Shown here: in pieces, positions 1 through 8,600 of the stretch
Numbering within the stretch: the stretch's first letter is position 1
How the letters are laid out: each line of letters starts with the position of its first letter
Assembly: GCF_006335125.1 (NCBI RefSeq)
Contig: NZ_VDMO01000032.1
Span: 1-32,896 of the forward strand
Reading direction: 5' to 3'
DNA length: 32,896 nucleotides
Source of the DNA: Deinococcus radiopugnans ATCC 19172
GTDB taxonomy: Bacteria; Deinococcota; Deinococci; Deinococcales; Deinococcaceae
The notes under the pieces: model-generated
Told to the model about the DNA's origin: nothing
The model's input: the letters and a program-made list of their open reading frames with translations, nothing else
Databases searched by the model: none
Translations under genes and position numbers: made by a program

Positions 1-128
1 AGGCGGCGGGTTTTGGTGGCTTCACACCTCAAAACACCGCCATTTCTCGTTTCTGTCGAGGGACAGACCGGAAGGTGACCTTCCCGCCGTCTGGAACGAC
101 TAAAAAATGAAGTTGTCGGCTACTGAGG
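1..128. repeat. Left copy of terminal inverted repeat
   Basis: Bases 1-128 match the reverse complement of bases 32769-32896 with three differences (positions 95, 118 and 124); the outer 94 bases are identical. Similarity stops at about position 129. The repeat contains two imperfect stem-loops: one at about 2-42 (GGCGG, TTTTG and GTG steps pairing with CAC, CAAAA and CCGCC) and one at about 65-93 (CAGAC and GGAAGG pairing with CCTTCC and GTCTG). The match is seen directly. Whether it marks the ends of a linear replicon, the ends of a large transposable unit, or two inverted copies of a repeat where assembly stopped is not decided by the sequence. Confidence 0.9.
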
Positions 129-184
129 GGCGCGGCGGCCAGCGGCGTCGTCAGGGCCAGCATTCCATTCACAGAAGTGGCCCG

Positions 185-320
185 TGACTGGCGGACATGG
201 TGTATCTCCCCACCGGGTATGGAAGCTCAGGCCCGAACTACCCGGCGCTCTACCTGCTGCACGGAAATGGCGGTGACGAGAACGGCTGGGCCGTGCAGGG
301 CCACGTCCAGGCCAGCTCAT
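185..320 (+). pseudogene. Esterase fragment (alpha/beta hydrolase remnant)
   Basis: Around 197-310 the plus strand reads VYLPTGYGSSG, then YPALYLLHGNGGDENGW. This is the characteristic N-terminal block of enterochelin/feruloyl-esterase-like proteins (a VYLPxGY segment followed by YPxLYLLHGxGGDExxW). The fragment has no upstream start that fits the family. It loses similarity after about 100 bases and runs into the opposite-strand recombinase remnant. The nucleophile region and the rest of the fold are absent, so it cannot be functional. I read it as debris left next to the terminal repeat. The family name rests on motif memory only. Confidence 0.5.
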
Positions 321-339
321 CCTCAAGGCTGTGGTGCGC

Positions 340-905
340 TCATTTCGCGTACACCCGCGTCGCTTTTCTAGAGACGTGGCCCAGGTGCCGGGCGGCGTTG
401 TCCAAACTGGCATGGGCGGCCAGCCGGGTTTCGGCCTCGTACTGAAAGGCGTGCCAGCCCCGGTACGGCACGCCTGACCGCGTGCAGAGCGCCCGCAGCC
501 GTTCGCGCGCCGACGTCTGGCTGGATCCCATAGTCAGTCCTTCAGGCGTGCCGTCCACTTCACTCCACGCTCCCAGCGCGGTCAGCAGCGGGCCTGAACA
601 GGTCCCCCGTCTCACCTTTCTCACTTTGGCATGCCGGACGATCAGGGCGTCTCTCCGAAAATCCGTTCAGGTCAGGGCCAGCGCCTCCATGATGTGTAAA
701 CCGCCGTGAGGACAACGCAGGACCAGGGTGTGATCCCGCAGACTGGTCGTGACCAGCAGAAGCCTGCACGGCCTCTTCCAGGTAGGGCTGCCGTTTGTCC
801 CAGGCCGGCGTTTGGTCCTTGGCGGTGGTCGTGCCGCCGACGCCCCCCCAGTCGACCACACCGATGACCTCCCGTACGTCCAGGACCGCGGAGTGATGGG
901 CAGCC
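340..905 (-). pseudogene. Tyrosine recombinase (integrase) pseudogene
   Basis: The catalytic domain of a phage/XerD-type integrase is recognisable in pieces. Upstream is DQTPAWDKRQPY in one reading frame, then RDHTLVLR and GGLHIMEALALT in another. After an in-frame TGA at 667-669, where the family expects Trp, the same frame continues with RRDALIVRHAK and then LLTALGAW, WHAF, ARHLGHVSRKATRVYAK and a stop. The LGH motif and a candidate Tyr nucleophile (RVYAK) survive, but the HxxR region is degenerate (HAFQYEAETR). At least one frameshift and one nonsense codon make it inactive. The N-terminal core-binding domain may extend to about 1060 but is too decayed to place. Such genes commonly mark integrated or plasmid-borne mobile DNA. 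Confidence 0.65.
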
Positions 906-1039
906 GCGCCTTGAGACTGGATCCGGCGTGCTGCGATACGGACCTGCGCGGCTCCTCTCCCCCCCCCTGCAACGGCTCACTGGGGTCTGGGCGGCGTGCC
1001 CGAACACCTGGAGCGCGGCGCGGCCAGGCGTGAAGAGAT

Positions 1040-1532
1040 TGGTAGTCCAGACCCCGCCCGCCCACGCCGGGCTGGTGGCCCTGGTCCCCGGCGTGCTGAC
1101 GCGCTGGCATGCCTTCCACTTCCTAGGGTTCACGGCCAACCCATGGAAGCGGTTGGAAAAGGAGGAGAACCCCGGCTCAAACCGCTGCCGGACGCCTTCC
1201 GCACCGTCCTGACCGGCCTTCACCTGATGTGCAGCGGCGAGACTGAGGCCCATCTGGAACGGCTGAACGCGGAGGCCGGGCCGCCTTTCCCGACTGAGCT
1301 GATTGCCTTCACGCGGAGCGGGTGCGAAAAAGAGCCGTTGCCCGGTTCATTGGGCGTCTACCACCCGGCCTACGAGGCGTTGCTGCGTCAACTGGCAGCG
1401 GCGAAAGAGACCACGCAGCTGCCCGGCGAGGTGGCCCCAAGCGTTCAAGCGGCCGTCAGCGACTGGGGGGCCCGGGCGCGGCTGGGCGGCTCAAGCACCG
1501 GGTCAGGGCAGTGGGTGGCCACCGCCCTCTGA
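1040..1532 (+). pseudogene. Unknown protein, probably frameshifted
   Basis: Two adjacent reading frames look like parts of one protein. The first (about 1040-1165) includes VLTRWHAFHFLGFTANPWKR and ends near an A/G-rich stretch. The second (open from 1143 ATG to 1532) continues with LKPLPDAFRTVLTGLHLMC and runs 129 residues to the stop, with amphipathic, charged, protein-like composition. If the second frame is used alone it starts at 1143, but no clear ribosome binding site precedes that ATG. I do not recognise a family. The alternative is that only the 129-residue part is a real small gene. Confidence 0.4.
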
Positions 1533-1550
1533 AGCCGTCCCGCGTGCTGC

Positions 1551-1775
1551 TTACTGGTTCAGTTCGGCCATGAACCTGGCCCAGACGTCCTCGTCTCTCA
1601 ACAGACGCGCCAACGCCGGGACGGTGTCCTGGGTGGTCAGCCTCCGATACTGGTCCTGCGCTCGGAATGCGTGGCCCTGCCACTCCCGGCGGAGCGACAG
1701 CAGCACCCGGGCGCCCACCATCTTGACGCGCCCGTCCGTCCCCTGAGCGGCTGGCCTCTCCCCTACTGCGGGCAC
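1551..1775 (-). CDS. Small unknown protein
   Basis: A 74-codon frame opens with GTG at 1775; an internal ATG at 1721 is an alternative start. The C-terminal 58 residues (RVKMVGARVLLSLRREWQ through ARFMAELNQ) have an even mix of charged and hydrophobic residues, as expected of a real helical protein. There is no convincing ribosome binding site before either start. It lies between two decayed genes, so it may be the tail of a longer lost gene. No family recognised. Confidence 0.35.
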   Translation of the reverse strand: MPAVGERPAAQGTDGRVKMVGARVLLSLRREWQGHAFRAQDQYRRLTTQDTVPALARLLRDEDVWARFMAELNQ

Positions 1776-1871
1776 GGGGACACTAGACGCGGCCTGCGGC
1801 GGGGTCTCTGCTTCCTGCTTGCGGGCGGGGACGGCATCTTCCAGAGCCTTAGAGCAGTTGTCCGAATGACA

Positions 1872-1897
1872 GCATCAGAAAAGGAGACTTCTGATGC
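1872..1897. repeat. 9-bp perfect inverted repeat
   Basis: GCATCAGAA at 1872-1880 is followed after 8 bases by its perfect complement TTCTGATGC at 1889-1897. There is no T tract on either side, so this is not a standard terminator. The interval 1776-2013 holds no gene I can support. The segment GCATCAGAAAAG recurs on the minus strand near the right end of the IS630-family element (about 13740), so this could be the end of a lost insertion sequence. Confidence 0.4.
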
Positions 1898-2013
1898 CTC
1901 CATGCTCTCCTTCGGAGCTGTATCAGTCCCAATTGCTCGTTGAAATTCACTCCCTCTCTGCGATCTGTGCCAGTCCGTTCGGTCAAAAGGAAACAGCCGT
2001 TTTGACCAATGCT

Positions 2014-2303
2014 TTAAGGCTGACTGTGGTCCCTGCGGGCGAAAAGCTCCTTGGTCACGGCCACATGGTCGGCCCAGTATTGGGGTGCGGGGCGGTTGGT
2101 CTTGACGTCGCGGACCAGGACGCCAGAGAGCAGCCGTCCTTAAATGCTCCGGAAGCCCGGATGGCGGTGGTCATCACGGGCGGGACCAGCTCCTTCAAAA
2201 GGAACCAGAGGGGGTAAGGAGTATGCCTTTCCCAGCACAGAGCATCTCGGCACGGATTCGACGCCGCCCTTATCACGCCAGAGATCCGACACATTTCAAT
2301 CAT
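2014..2303 (-). pseudogene. Unrecognised gene remnant
   Basis: On the minus strand a protein-like frame (YPLWFLLKELVPPVMTTAIR, then GAFKDGCSLA) changes frame near 2135 and continues as VLVRDVKTNRPAPQYWADHV to a TAA at 2014-2016. Both parts have coding-like composition, and the join needs one indel. Start and N-terminus are not identifiable. I do not recognise the family. The region 2304-2434 contains nothing I can support. Confidence 0.3.
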
Positions 2304-2434
2304 TCCCGATCATGGTGTGGCGTTGATCTGCTCCAGTCCACCTTCTGGCCAGTGCTGCGTCCGCCCACTCTCAACCCAGGTTTCCGGGGCTTCAAGGAGC
2401 GCTCCTGCTCTCCCAACTGAACTGACCGCGCGGG

Positions 2435-2486
2435 CCATCGCCGCCCCCGCTGCAGGGCACTCCTGCCAGACAGAGCGCGGCGATGG
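2435..2486 (-). terminator. Inverted repeat downstream of parB
   Basis: CCATCGCCGC (2435-2444) is complementary to GCGGCGATGG (2477-2486). A smaller G/C-rich inverted repeat lies in the 32-base loop. It lies 29-80 bases beyond the parB stop codon in the direction of parAB transcription. There is no U tract, so intrinsic termination is uncertain; a role as an iteron-like or protein-binding site is also possible. Confidence 0.4.
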
Positions 2487-2514
2487 GTCCTGATGCCCGG
2501 TCCAGCGCCTTCCG

Positions 2515-3402
2515 CTACGGCTTGAGGGTTTCCTTGAGGGTTTCGGGCATTTGTTCCAGCCAGCGGTCCAGCGCCTTTTGTTGTCTGACGTCTAGTCGCT
2601 CGATCCAGCGCCTGGAGCCGAGCGCGCGGGCCACCTGCCCGATCCTGACCTGCTGGGGAGACGTCGTCTGGGTCTTGAGGGCCTTGATGGCCTGACGAAG
2701 TTCCTCGCGGCTGGCGCCCCCCTTCGCCTGTTCGAGCAGCCCAGGCTGTGCCTGAGGTGGGGCCGTGACGATGACGCCAGCGACCGTGAAGGGGAGACCG
2801 GCCCGGACCGCGGTGAGAATGGCCGCAGGCCAGTTGAGGATCCTGAGCTTGTTCTTGGCGAAGTAGGTCCAGGTTTCGCCAAGCACCTGAAAAAGGTCCT
2901 CGATCTGTGCATGGTCCTCACCCGGCGGTTCGCGCAGCATCTGCAGCAGCCGTGTGCGGGCCCCCTCGGGGGTGACGCCCAGGGCCAGCGCCACCAGCGC
3001 GAGCTTGGCGTCCACCTCATCGACGGCATTGAGGTCCTCACGCTGAAGGTTCTCGATCAGCGCCAATTGCTGGGCTTCTTCCGCCGTGAGGGTCCGGACC
3101 AGCACCGGGACCTCCTGCAGACCGGCCTGTTGCGCGGCGCGCCAGCGCCGTTCGCCCGCCACGATCTCGTAGCGCTCGCCGACCGGCCGCACCAGCAGGG
3201 GCTGCAGCACCCCTCGCTCACGGACGCTGATGGTCAGTTGTTCAAGTTTTGCCGGGTCGAAGGCGCGCCTGGGCTGGCCGACGCCGGGACTGAGCGCCGT
3301 GACCGGCAGCGACGTGACCTCCTGGGCGACGGAGCGGCCAGCCTCGGCCGCCACCGTGAGCAGACCGGCGAGTTTGCTGACATCTCGTTTGGCGCGGCTC
3401 AT
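2515..3402 (-). CDS. parB: ParB-family plasmid partition protein
   Basis: This 295-residue protein is the centromere-binding partner of ParA in replicon segregation. It has the ParB/Spo0J N-terminal nuclease-like domain: QPRRAFD near residue 44, the arginine-rich box GERRWRA at 83-89 (CTP-binding/clamping region of the family), and [13 protein letters not shown] at 117-129. An HTH-type central part follows, with a charged C-terminus for dimerisation. Length fits plasmid ParB proteins. The ATG overlaps the parA stop as ATGA (3402-3399), showing a coupled parAB operon. No intact integrated-phage genes lie next to it, so the pair most likely serves the replicon that carries this window. The family call is strong; the specific parS is inferred (see the palindrome at 4195). 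Confidence 0.95.
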   Translation of the reverse strand: MSRAKRDVSKLAGLLTVAAEAGRSVAQEVTSLPVTALSPGVGQPRRAFDPAKLEQLTISVRERGVLQPLLVRPVGERYEIVAGERRWRAAQQAGLQEVPVLVRTLTAEEAQQLALIENLQREDLNAVDEVDAKLALVALALGVTPEGARTRLLQMLREPPGEDHAQIEDLFQVLGETWTYFAKNKLRILNWPAAILTAVRAGLPFTVAGVIVTAPPQAQPGLLEQAKGGASREELRQAIKALKTQTTSPQQVRIGQVARALGSRRWIERLDVRQQKALDRWLEQMPETLKETLKP

Positions 3403-4169
3403 GCCGTGGGCTCCGGATAGGGCAGCCCAAGCACCCCGGCGATCTGCCGGGTCAGCTGCCGAACATCGTCGGCCACCTTGCTGCTGGGGGCAAAGGCGCT
3501 GACGGGCACCCCGGCGAGGCCGCTGTCCATCCAGATCGATTCACGTTGCGGCAGGGGGTCAGCGACCGGTGAGAGCCGGCTGCGAATCAATTCGAGCATG
3601 TCCCGGTCGTGGCCGCGCCGGGCGTCGTACATGGTGGGCACGTACAGGGCCACGTGCAGGTTGGGCCGCAGACCGTGATACATGTTCATGACCGCGCTCA
3701 GCCCGGGGAGGGCGTCAATCCCCTTGTTGCGGGTGGGAATGGGCACGATCAGGGTGTCCGAGGCCAGCGCGCCCAGGGCCGCCAGCTTCCCGACACTGGG
3801 CGGGCTGTCGATCAGCACGACGTCGTAGCGTTCGTGCAGCGGCTGAAGAACCTGGTGAAGGGAAAGTTCGGCCGCAATCCGCCCAGGCATGATGGCTTCG
3901 GCCAGCGCCAGGTCCACCCGCGATGGAATCAGGTCCAGCCCGTGCACGCGGCGGGGCTGGGGAAGCGGGCGTCCTTCGGTGGCGACGGGATGCACCGTTT
4001 CACTGAGTTCAGCGTCCTCGACGCCCAGCCAGGTGGTCAGGTTGGCCTGAGGATCCAGATCGATCAGTAACACGCGCAGACCTGAACGGGCCAGCTCATA
4101 CCCCGCATTCAAGGTGATGCTGGTCTTCCCAGCGCCACCGGCGTGGTTAAAGAGGGTTGCAGTTTTCAT
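3399..4169 (-). CDS. parA: ParA-family partition ATPase
   Basis: This 256-residue P-loop ATPase is the motor of plasmid partition and would work with the downstream ParB. The Walker A block is [10 protein letters not shown] (residues 8-17), the A' region is [12 protein letters not shown] (34-45), and the switch/Walker B region is [13 protein letters not shown] (117-129). There is no N-terminal DNA-binding extension, so it belongs to the short ParA type. Position 10, where most ParA proteins have the signature lysine of the deviant Walker A (KGGxxGKT), is Ala here; the P-loop Lys15 is kept. The start ATG at 4169 is preceded by a TACCAT box eight bases upstream, suggesting a very short leader. 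The perfect palindrome at 4195-4212 lies 25-43 bases upstream and may be an autoregulatory or parS site. Confidence 0.95.
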   Translation of the reverse strand: MKTATLFNHAGGAGKTSITLNAGYELARSGLRVLLIDLDPQANLTTWLGVEDAELSETVHPVATEGRPLPQPRRVHGLDLIPSRVDLALAEAIMPGRIAAELSLHQVLQPLHERYDVVLIDSPPSVGKLAALGALASDTLIVPIPTRNKGIDALPGLSAVMNMYHGLRPNLHVALYVPTMYDARRGHDRDMLELIRSRLSPVADPLPQRESIWMDSGLAGVPVSAFAPSSKVADDVRQLTRQIAGVLGLPYPEPTA

Positions 4170-4194
4170 CTGCCTGCATGGTAGCGCGCAAAGT

Positions 4195-4212
4195 GTTCAT
4201 ACCGGTATGAAC
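4195..4212. promoter_or_regulatory. Perfect 18-bp palindrome upstream of parAB (candidate parS/operator)
   Basis: GTTCATACCGGTATGAAC is fully self-complementary over 18 bp and lies just upstream of the parA start. ParB proteins bind palindromes of about 14-16 bp, often next to the par operon, and the operon is usually autoregulated. The position therefore supports a centromere or operator role. I cannot confirm binding or count further copies outside this window; I saw no second perfect copy inside it. Confidence 0.6.
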
Positions 4213-4668
4213 AGCCGCCTCCCGGCATCGATCATCCCTGAATGAACCGGCTGCGGAAAGGGATTCTGCCCGTCCTGGACAGTGCACTGGCAGCATGGTT
4301 AGAGCGTCATGAATCGCAAGATGTAGGTGCAGACCAGTGCACGGTCTGTGGACCCAGAGGCGGGTCTGGAGCCCATCAGCGTCCTGAGCAGGTCTCCAGA
4401 TCACGCAAACGACGTACCTTGTCCGGCAGGCACGGCGTCAGGGCATGAAGCCGCAGCAGTGCCACCGCGCTGGTCTTCAGGACTGTGCGTGTCCAAACTG
4501 CGTGTGCTGGCAATTCTTGGGGGAATTGCAGCACAGCTCAAAGTCCAGGCAGGGCGGCATCAGCCGGCGGGCCAGTCGCATCGCCGCCTTGCTGGTAAAT
4601 CATCCTGCCGGAGATGGGCCATCACGCGGTCAGGGGTGTGGGCCTGACGTCAACCCGCCGCCGCCTCA
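4213..4668. other. About 450 bp without a supportable gene
   Basis: Both strands have open frames here, but none has a good start, ribosome binding site or recognisable motif. On the minus strand one stretch (about 4390-4530, reading TSAVALLRLHALTPCLPDKV) looks protein-like, but stops flank it and I cannot assign it. Given its place between parA and the next operon, the region could hold replication or partition DNA sites, but nothing repeated was seen. Confidence 0.4.
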
Positions 4669-4697
4669 TGCGCCGATGGCTTGCAGGGATCGGCGCA
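4669..4697 (-). terminator. Stem-loop after the membrane-protein gene
   Basis: TGCGCCGAT and ATCGGCGCA form a perfect 9-bp stem with an 11-base loop. It lies 15-43 bases past the stop codon of the minus-strand gene at 4712-5263. G/C-rich stem without a clear U run; a plausible end for the dnaE2-yidD transcript. Confidence 0.45.
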
Positions 4698-4711
4698 GCA
4701 ATTCTGGCGTG

Positions 4712-5263
4712 TCAGGACTGCGACTTGGCAGACTGTCCCACGTGCCCATCCTCAGCTGCGGGCGCCGGTGGCCAGCGGCGTGCAATCGCGGCGGCGGCCA
4801 GGCCTCCGGCCAGATACCAGCCCGCCGTCAGCAGCGGTGTCATGGGGGACCTTGCCCCCGGTTGCCGGCCCAGACCCAGAGGCCGGGGCAGCGCCACCGC
4901 CCCCACGCCTGCCGCCAGGCCCAGCGCCCCGCCGCGTGTCCACGCCCCCTGCCGTGTTCCCAAGCCCACCAGGCCGAAATACAGCGTGTTGGACACCAGA
5001 TCGCCCAGCAGCGTCCAGCGGTACAGGGCCGCGCCGTGAGGTGGATTCACGCCCACGGCGTCCAGCGATCCGGCCAGGGCACGCTCGCCGATCACCTCGA
5101 TGCGCGGCGCGTGGGGCAGTGTCCGCCGCACCGTTTCGTTGAGCAGGGTCACGGTGACGGCTCCGACCAGACCCACGGCGCCCAGCCGGAGCAGGTGGGC
5201 GCGGCGCTGCTGGGCAGGCATGGGCCCTGGGACGGACGGATCAGAATGGTTGGTCTCGGACAT
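4712..5263 (-). CDS. Small integral membrane protein, unknown function
   Basis: 183 residues. The start ATG at 5263 is chosen because a GGAGG sequence lies just upstream (minus strand CCGGAGGTTCCG before ATG); a longer open frame upstream has no such signal. Roughly four hydrophobic segments are visible: LLRLGAVGLVGAVTVTLL (about 24-41), a segment at about 84-103 including LVSNTLYFGLVGLG, GALGLAAGVGAVAL (about 112-125), and LLTAGWYLAGGLAAAAIA (about 144-161). The N-terminus is polar and would sit in the cytoplasm. The C-terminus is Pro/Ala-rich and polar. It starts 23 bases after the yidD-like gene and is probably co-transcribed with it. No family recognised. An association with membrane-protein insertion is only suggested by the neighbour. 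Confidence 0.8.
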   Translation of the reverse strand: MSETNHSDPSVPGPMPAQQRRAHLLRLGAVGLVGAVTVTLLNETVRRTLPHAPRIEVIGERALAGSLDAVGVNPPHGAALYRWTLLGDLVSNTLYFGLVGLGTRQGAWTRGGALGLAAGVGAVALPRPLGLGRQPGARSPMTPLLTAGWYLAGGLAAAAIARRWPPAPAAEDGHVGQSAKSQS

Positions 5264-5286
5264 CGGAACCTCCGGAGGAATGCGCT

Positions 5287-5568
5287 TCAGCCGCAGCGGA
5301 AGGGGATGGGCAGGGGGCCACAACAACACACGCCCCGCACGCGGGCACCCGTGACCTGAAGGTGGCCGTAGGCTTGGCGACACGCGGCAAGACGCGACGT
5401 GACGCTGGACAGGTTCAGCCCCTCATCGCGGATGGTCTGGGCAATGGCGGCGGAGCAGGACACCCCACCGTACAGGGCCGCATGGGCGCAGCGAAAGCCT
5501 TTATGGGGCGAGAGCCAGCGCTGGTAGAGCGCGATGGCACCCAGGGCCAGTGTGTCAACGAGAGCCAT
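5287..5568 (-). CDS. YidD-like membrane protein insertion efficiency factor
   Basis: 93 residues. The YidD signature is visible: ALYQRWLSPHKGFRCAH near residues 13-29, where the family has a Y-x-R-x-x-SP-x-KG-x-x-C block, followed by GGVSCSAAIAQTI, which replaces the usual TCSxY segment. Canonical YidD works beside the YidC insertase at the inner membrane. This copy belongs to a divergent form with a Cys-rich tail (GVCCCGPLPIPFRCG). It lies 77 bases after dnaE2 and 23 bases before the small membrane protein, all on the minus strand, so it may be read through from the SOS operon. Canonical yidD genes sit beside rpmH and rnpA; those are absent here, so this is likely an accessory paralog. Confidence 0.75.
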   Translation of the reverse strand: MALVDTLALGAIALYQRWLSPHKGFRCAHAALYGGVSCSAAIAQTIRDEGLNLSSVTSRLAACRQAYGHLQVTGARVRGVCCCGPLPIPFRCG

Positions 5569-5645
5569 ACGCTGAGCCTAGCTGTACCGGGACGCACCGC
5601 TGCTGAGCAGGGGGTAAAGGAATGACGGGACAACGGATGACACCG

Positions 5646-8600
5646 TCAATCCGCCGCACTGGCCCAGCTTCCAAGCGGCAGTTCGCTCAGGCGCTGAACT
5701 TTAAGGGTAACCGCCCGGCCGTGAACTGCGGCTTCCCCTTGAACGATCAAGGCGCGGGCGTCGCGCAGCAGGGCGCGGTGCGCTTCCCACAGGGCAGGGG
5801 AGATGACCGCCTGAATACGAGCAGAGGCATCTTCAAGCACGAAAAAAGCAAACCCCCTGGCGGTTGGTGGCCGCTGACGGATCACGATCAGGCCCGCCGT
5901 CCACACCCCCTGACCGTGGCGCAGCCCGGAAAGCGGCACACAGCCCAGGTCGCGCAGCCGGGCGCGGTGGGCATCCAGCGGGTGCCGCCCCGACTCGGAC
6001 AGCCCTTTCGTCTCCAGATCGAGGGACAGCTGCTGGTTCGGTGAGAGGACGGGCAACTCAGGCGGTTCGGTCTGGGGGCTCAGCAGGCCGAGCGTGCCCG
6101 GTTTGCGGGCATTGGCGATGGTGTGCAGCACATAGGAGGCCTCACGACGGTTCTGCCGGGGGTCGAGCGCGTCAAACGCTCCGGCTTTCGCCAGGGTGTC
6201 CAGGGCGCCGCGCCCCAGCTCTACCCGGTCATAGACATCCTCGACGTTTTTGTACTTGCCCCCGGTCAGTCGTTCCTGCACGATCCGCCGCGCCGCCGTC
6301 TCACTGACGCCCTCCACGACGGACAGGGGCAACCGGACGGTGCGCGTGTTCTCGGCCCGGTACGACATGCCTGAACGGTTGATGCACACGCCGCGCAGGG
6401 AGACGCCCCAGCGCCGGGCCTCATGGCTGACGGTAGAGGGCGGCCACAGGCCAGGGGCCTCGGTCAGAAACGCCGCCAGGTACGCCGCCGGGTGGTGGTG
6501 GCGCATCCACGCGCTGGCATAGGCGTGCTGGGCGAAGGCGTGGGCATGCGACTCCGCAAAACCGTAGCCACGAAACGCAGCGCAGGTGGCGAACATCTCC
6601 TCGGCTTCCCAGGGAAAGGCCCCGGTGGTCAGGGCCGCTCCGGCGGTAAAGCTGTTCTTCAATTCTTCCAATTCTGCGGCGTCCTCGGTCTTGCTCAGCC
6701 GGCCACGGAACCGGTCGGCCTCCGGCCAGGAATAACCGGCGTAATGCACGGCGATGCGCAGAATCTGCTCCTGGAACATCAGCGTGCCGTGGGTGGGGGC
6801 AAGGATGGTCCTCAATGGTCCGGGCAGGTCTGGCACGGGTTCCTCGCCCCTGGCCCGCCGGACATAGGGGTGGACAGTGCCGGACTGGATCGGCCCCGGC
6901 CTGACCAGCGCGATCTGATGGGCGAGCTGGGTCATGTTCCTGGGCTGCAACCGGGCCGTCATCTGCACCTGGGCTGGAGACTCGATCTGGAAGATGGCGA
7001 GGGTGTCCCCGCTGGCAATCCGCTCCCAGACGGCCGGATCATCCGGCAGGTCACCGTACTCCACCCATTCACCGGTCAAGCGCATAGCTTCCTCTCTGGC
7101 CCGTTCCAGGGCCGCCAGCATCCGCAAACCAAGCAGGTCCAGCTTGATCAGGCCGAGCCGCTCGACGTCGTCCTTGTCGAAGGTCAGCATGCGAATGCCC
7201 CCTGAACTGCGCGTCACGGGCGAGTAGTGCGTGAGAGGTGACGCGCTCAGGACCACGCCACCAGAGTGGGGGGCCAGATGTCGGACGAACCCTGGCTCGA
7301 TCTTCTCCAGCAACGACAGCAAAGCGTCTTTGACGGGAGCCTCGCCCAGCACCTCCGCGAACACCACGTCCGCCTCCCTGGCGCGGTGGGGGCGGATATG
7401 GCGGTAATCGCGGCCCAGGGCGCGGTTCAGGCGGTCCCGCAGCTCCGGCGGCAGACCCAGAGCGCGGCCCAGGTCCTGCACGGCGCTGGGCAGCCGGTAG
7501 GTGACCTTGTTGGCCACCATCGCTTCCCCAGTGCCCTCACCCCCCCAGCGGGCTTCCACCCAGCTCAGCACCTGATCTCTACGGCTGGAAGCAATGTCGA
7601 TGTCCACGTCGGGCATGGACACGCGCCCGGTGTGCAGGAAACGCTCGAACAGCAGATTGTGCCGGATGGGGTCGGAGAGGGTAATGCCCAGCAGATAACA
7701 CAGGACGCTGCCTGCCGCCGATCCGCGCCCAGCCGCGAGAATCCCATGTTCGCGGCAATAGTCGGTCACTTCGGCGGCGGTGAGAAAGAATCCAGCCATC
7801 TCCAGCGTTCGCACCGTGGCGAGTTCCTGCTGCAGGCGAGTCTGGGCGACTGGTCTAACGTCAGACGAATAGCGCAGCGGAAGAGCCGCGAAAGCACGCT
7901 CCTCCAGCGCCTCCTGCGGGGTCTGGAGCATCCGGAGCTTCGGCTCTGGGGCGTGCAGCTGTTCGGGATGCAGATTCAGGGTGGAGACGTCGGCCAGCTT
8001 TTGAGCGTTCAGCAGGGCATCGGGAAACGGCAGCAGTGCGCCCCAGTCCTCCGGTGTGCTGACGTGGCGGGCGTCATTGCGGGGGCGCTCAGCGTGCGGG
8101 GTCTGCACGTCAATGCCCAGTCGGGCGCAGGTCAGGGCGTCCAGCAGCGGGTATTCATCCTGGCCGCCCATGTTGATCTCGGGGGCAGCCACGGTGGGCA
8201 GTTCCAGGTCTCGCGCCAGCCCGCGCAGATACTCCAGGCGGCGGCGCTCGTTGGGGGCTGCGCCGTGGAACAGTTGCACATACAGGTCGAAGGGGAACGA
8301 CTGACGCAGGATTCGCAGAAGCGAAGCGGCCCGGGCAAGTTCCCTTCTCTCACCCAGAGCGGTGGGAAAGCCCGCCCGACCTGCCGTCAGGCAGACCAGA
8401 TGATCGCCCCGGCGGGCAGCCTCCTGCATGCATTCCAGAGGCAGGCCATCGGGGTGCTGCAGGTGAAGCTGGGTGATCAGCTCGCACAGCAGGGCGTAGC
8501 CCGTGCGGTCTTTGGCAAGCAACACCAGTGGGAAGACCTCGTGCGGTTCTTTCGATCTGGGCGGCGTGGGAAACGAGACGGGCAGCGTCACGCCAACGAC

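Noticed and set aside
4445..5359. 304-codon plus-strand frame
   Set aside because: Overlaps the membrane protein and part of the yidD-like gene antisense, composition rich in Arg, Pro and Gln, no start signal.
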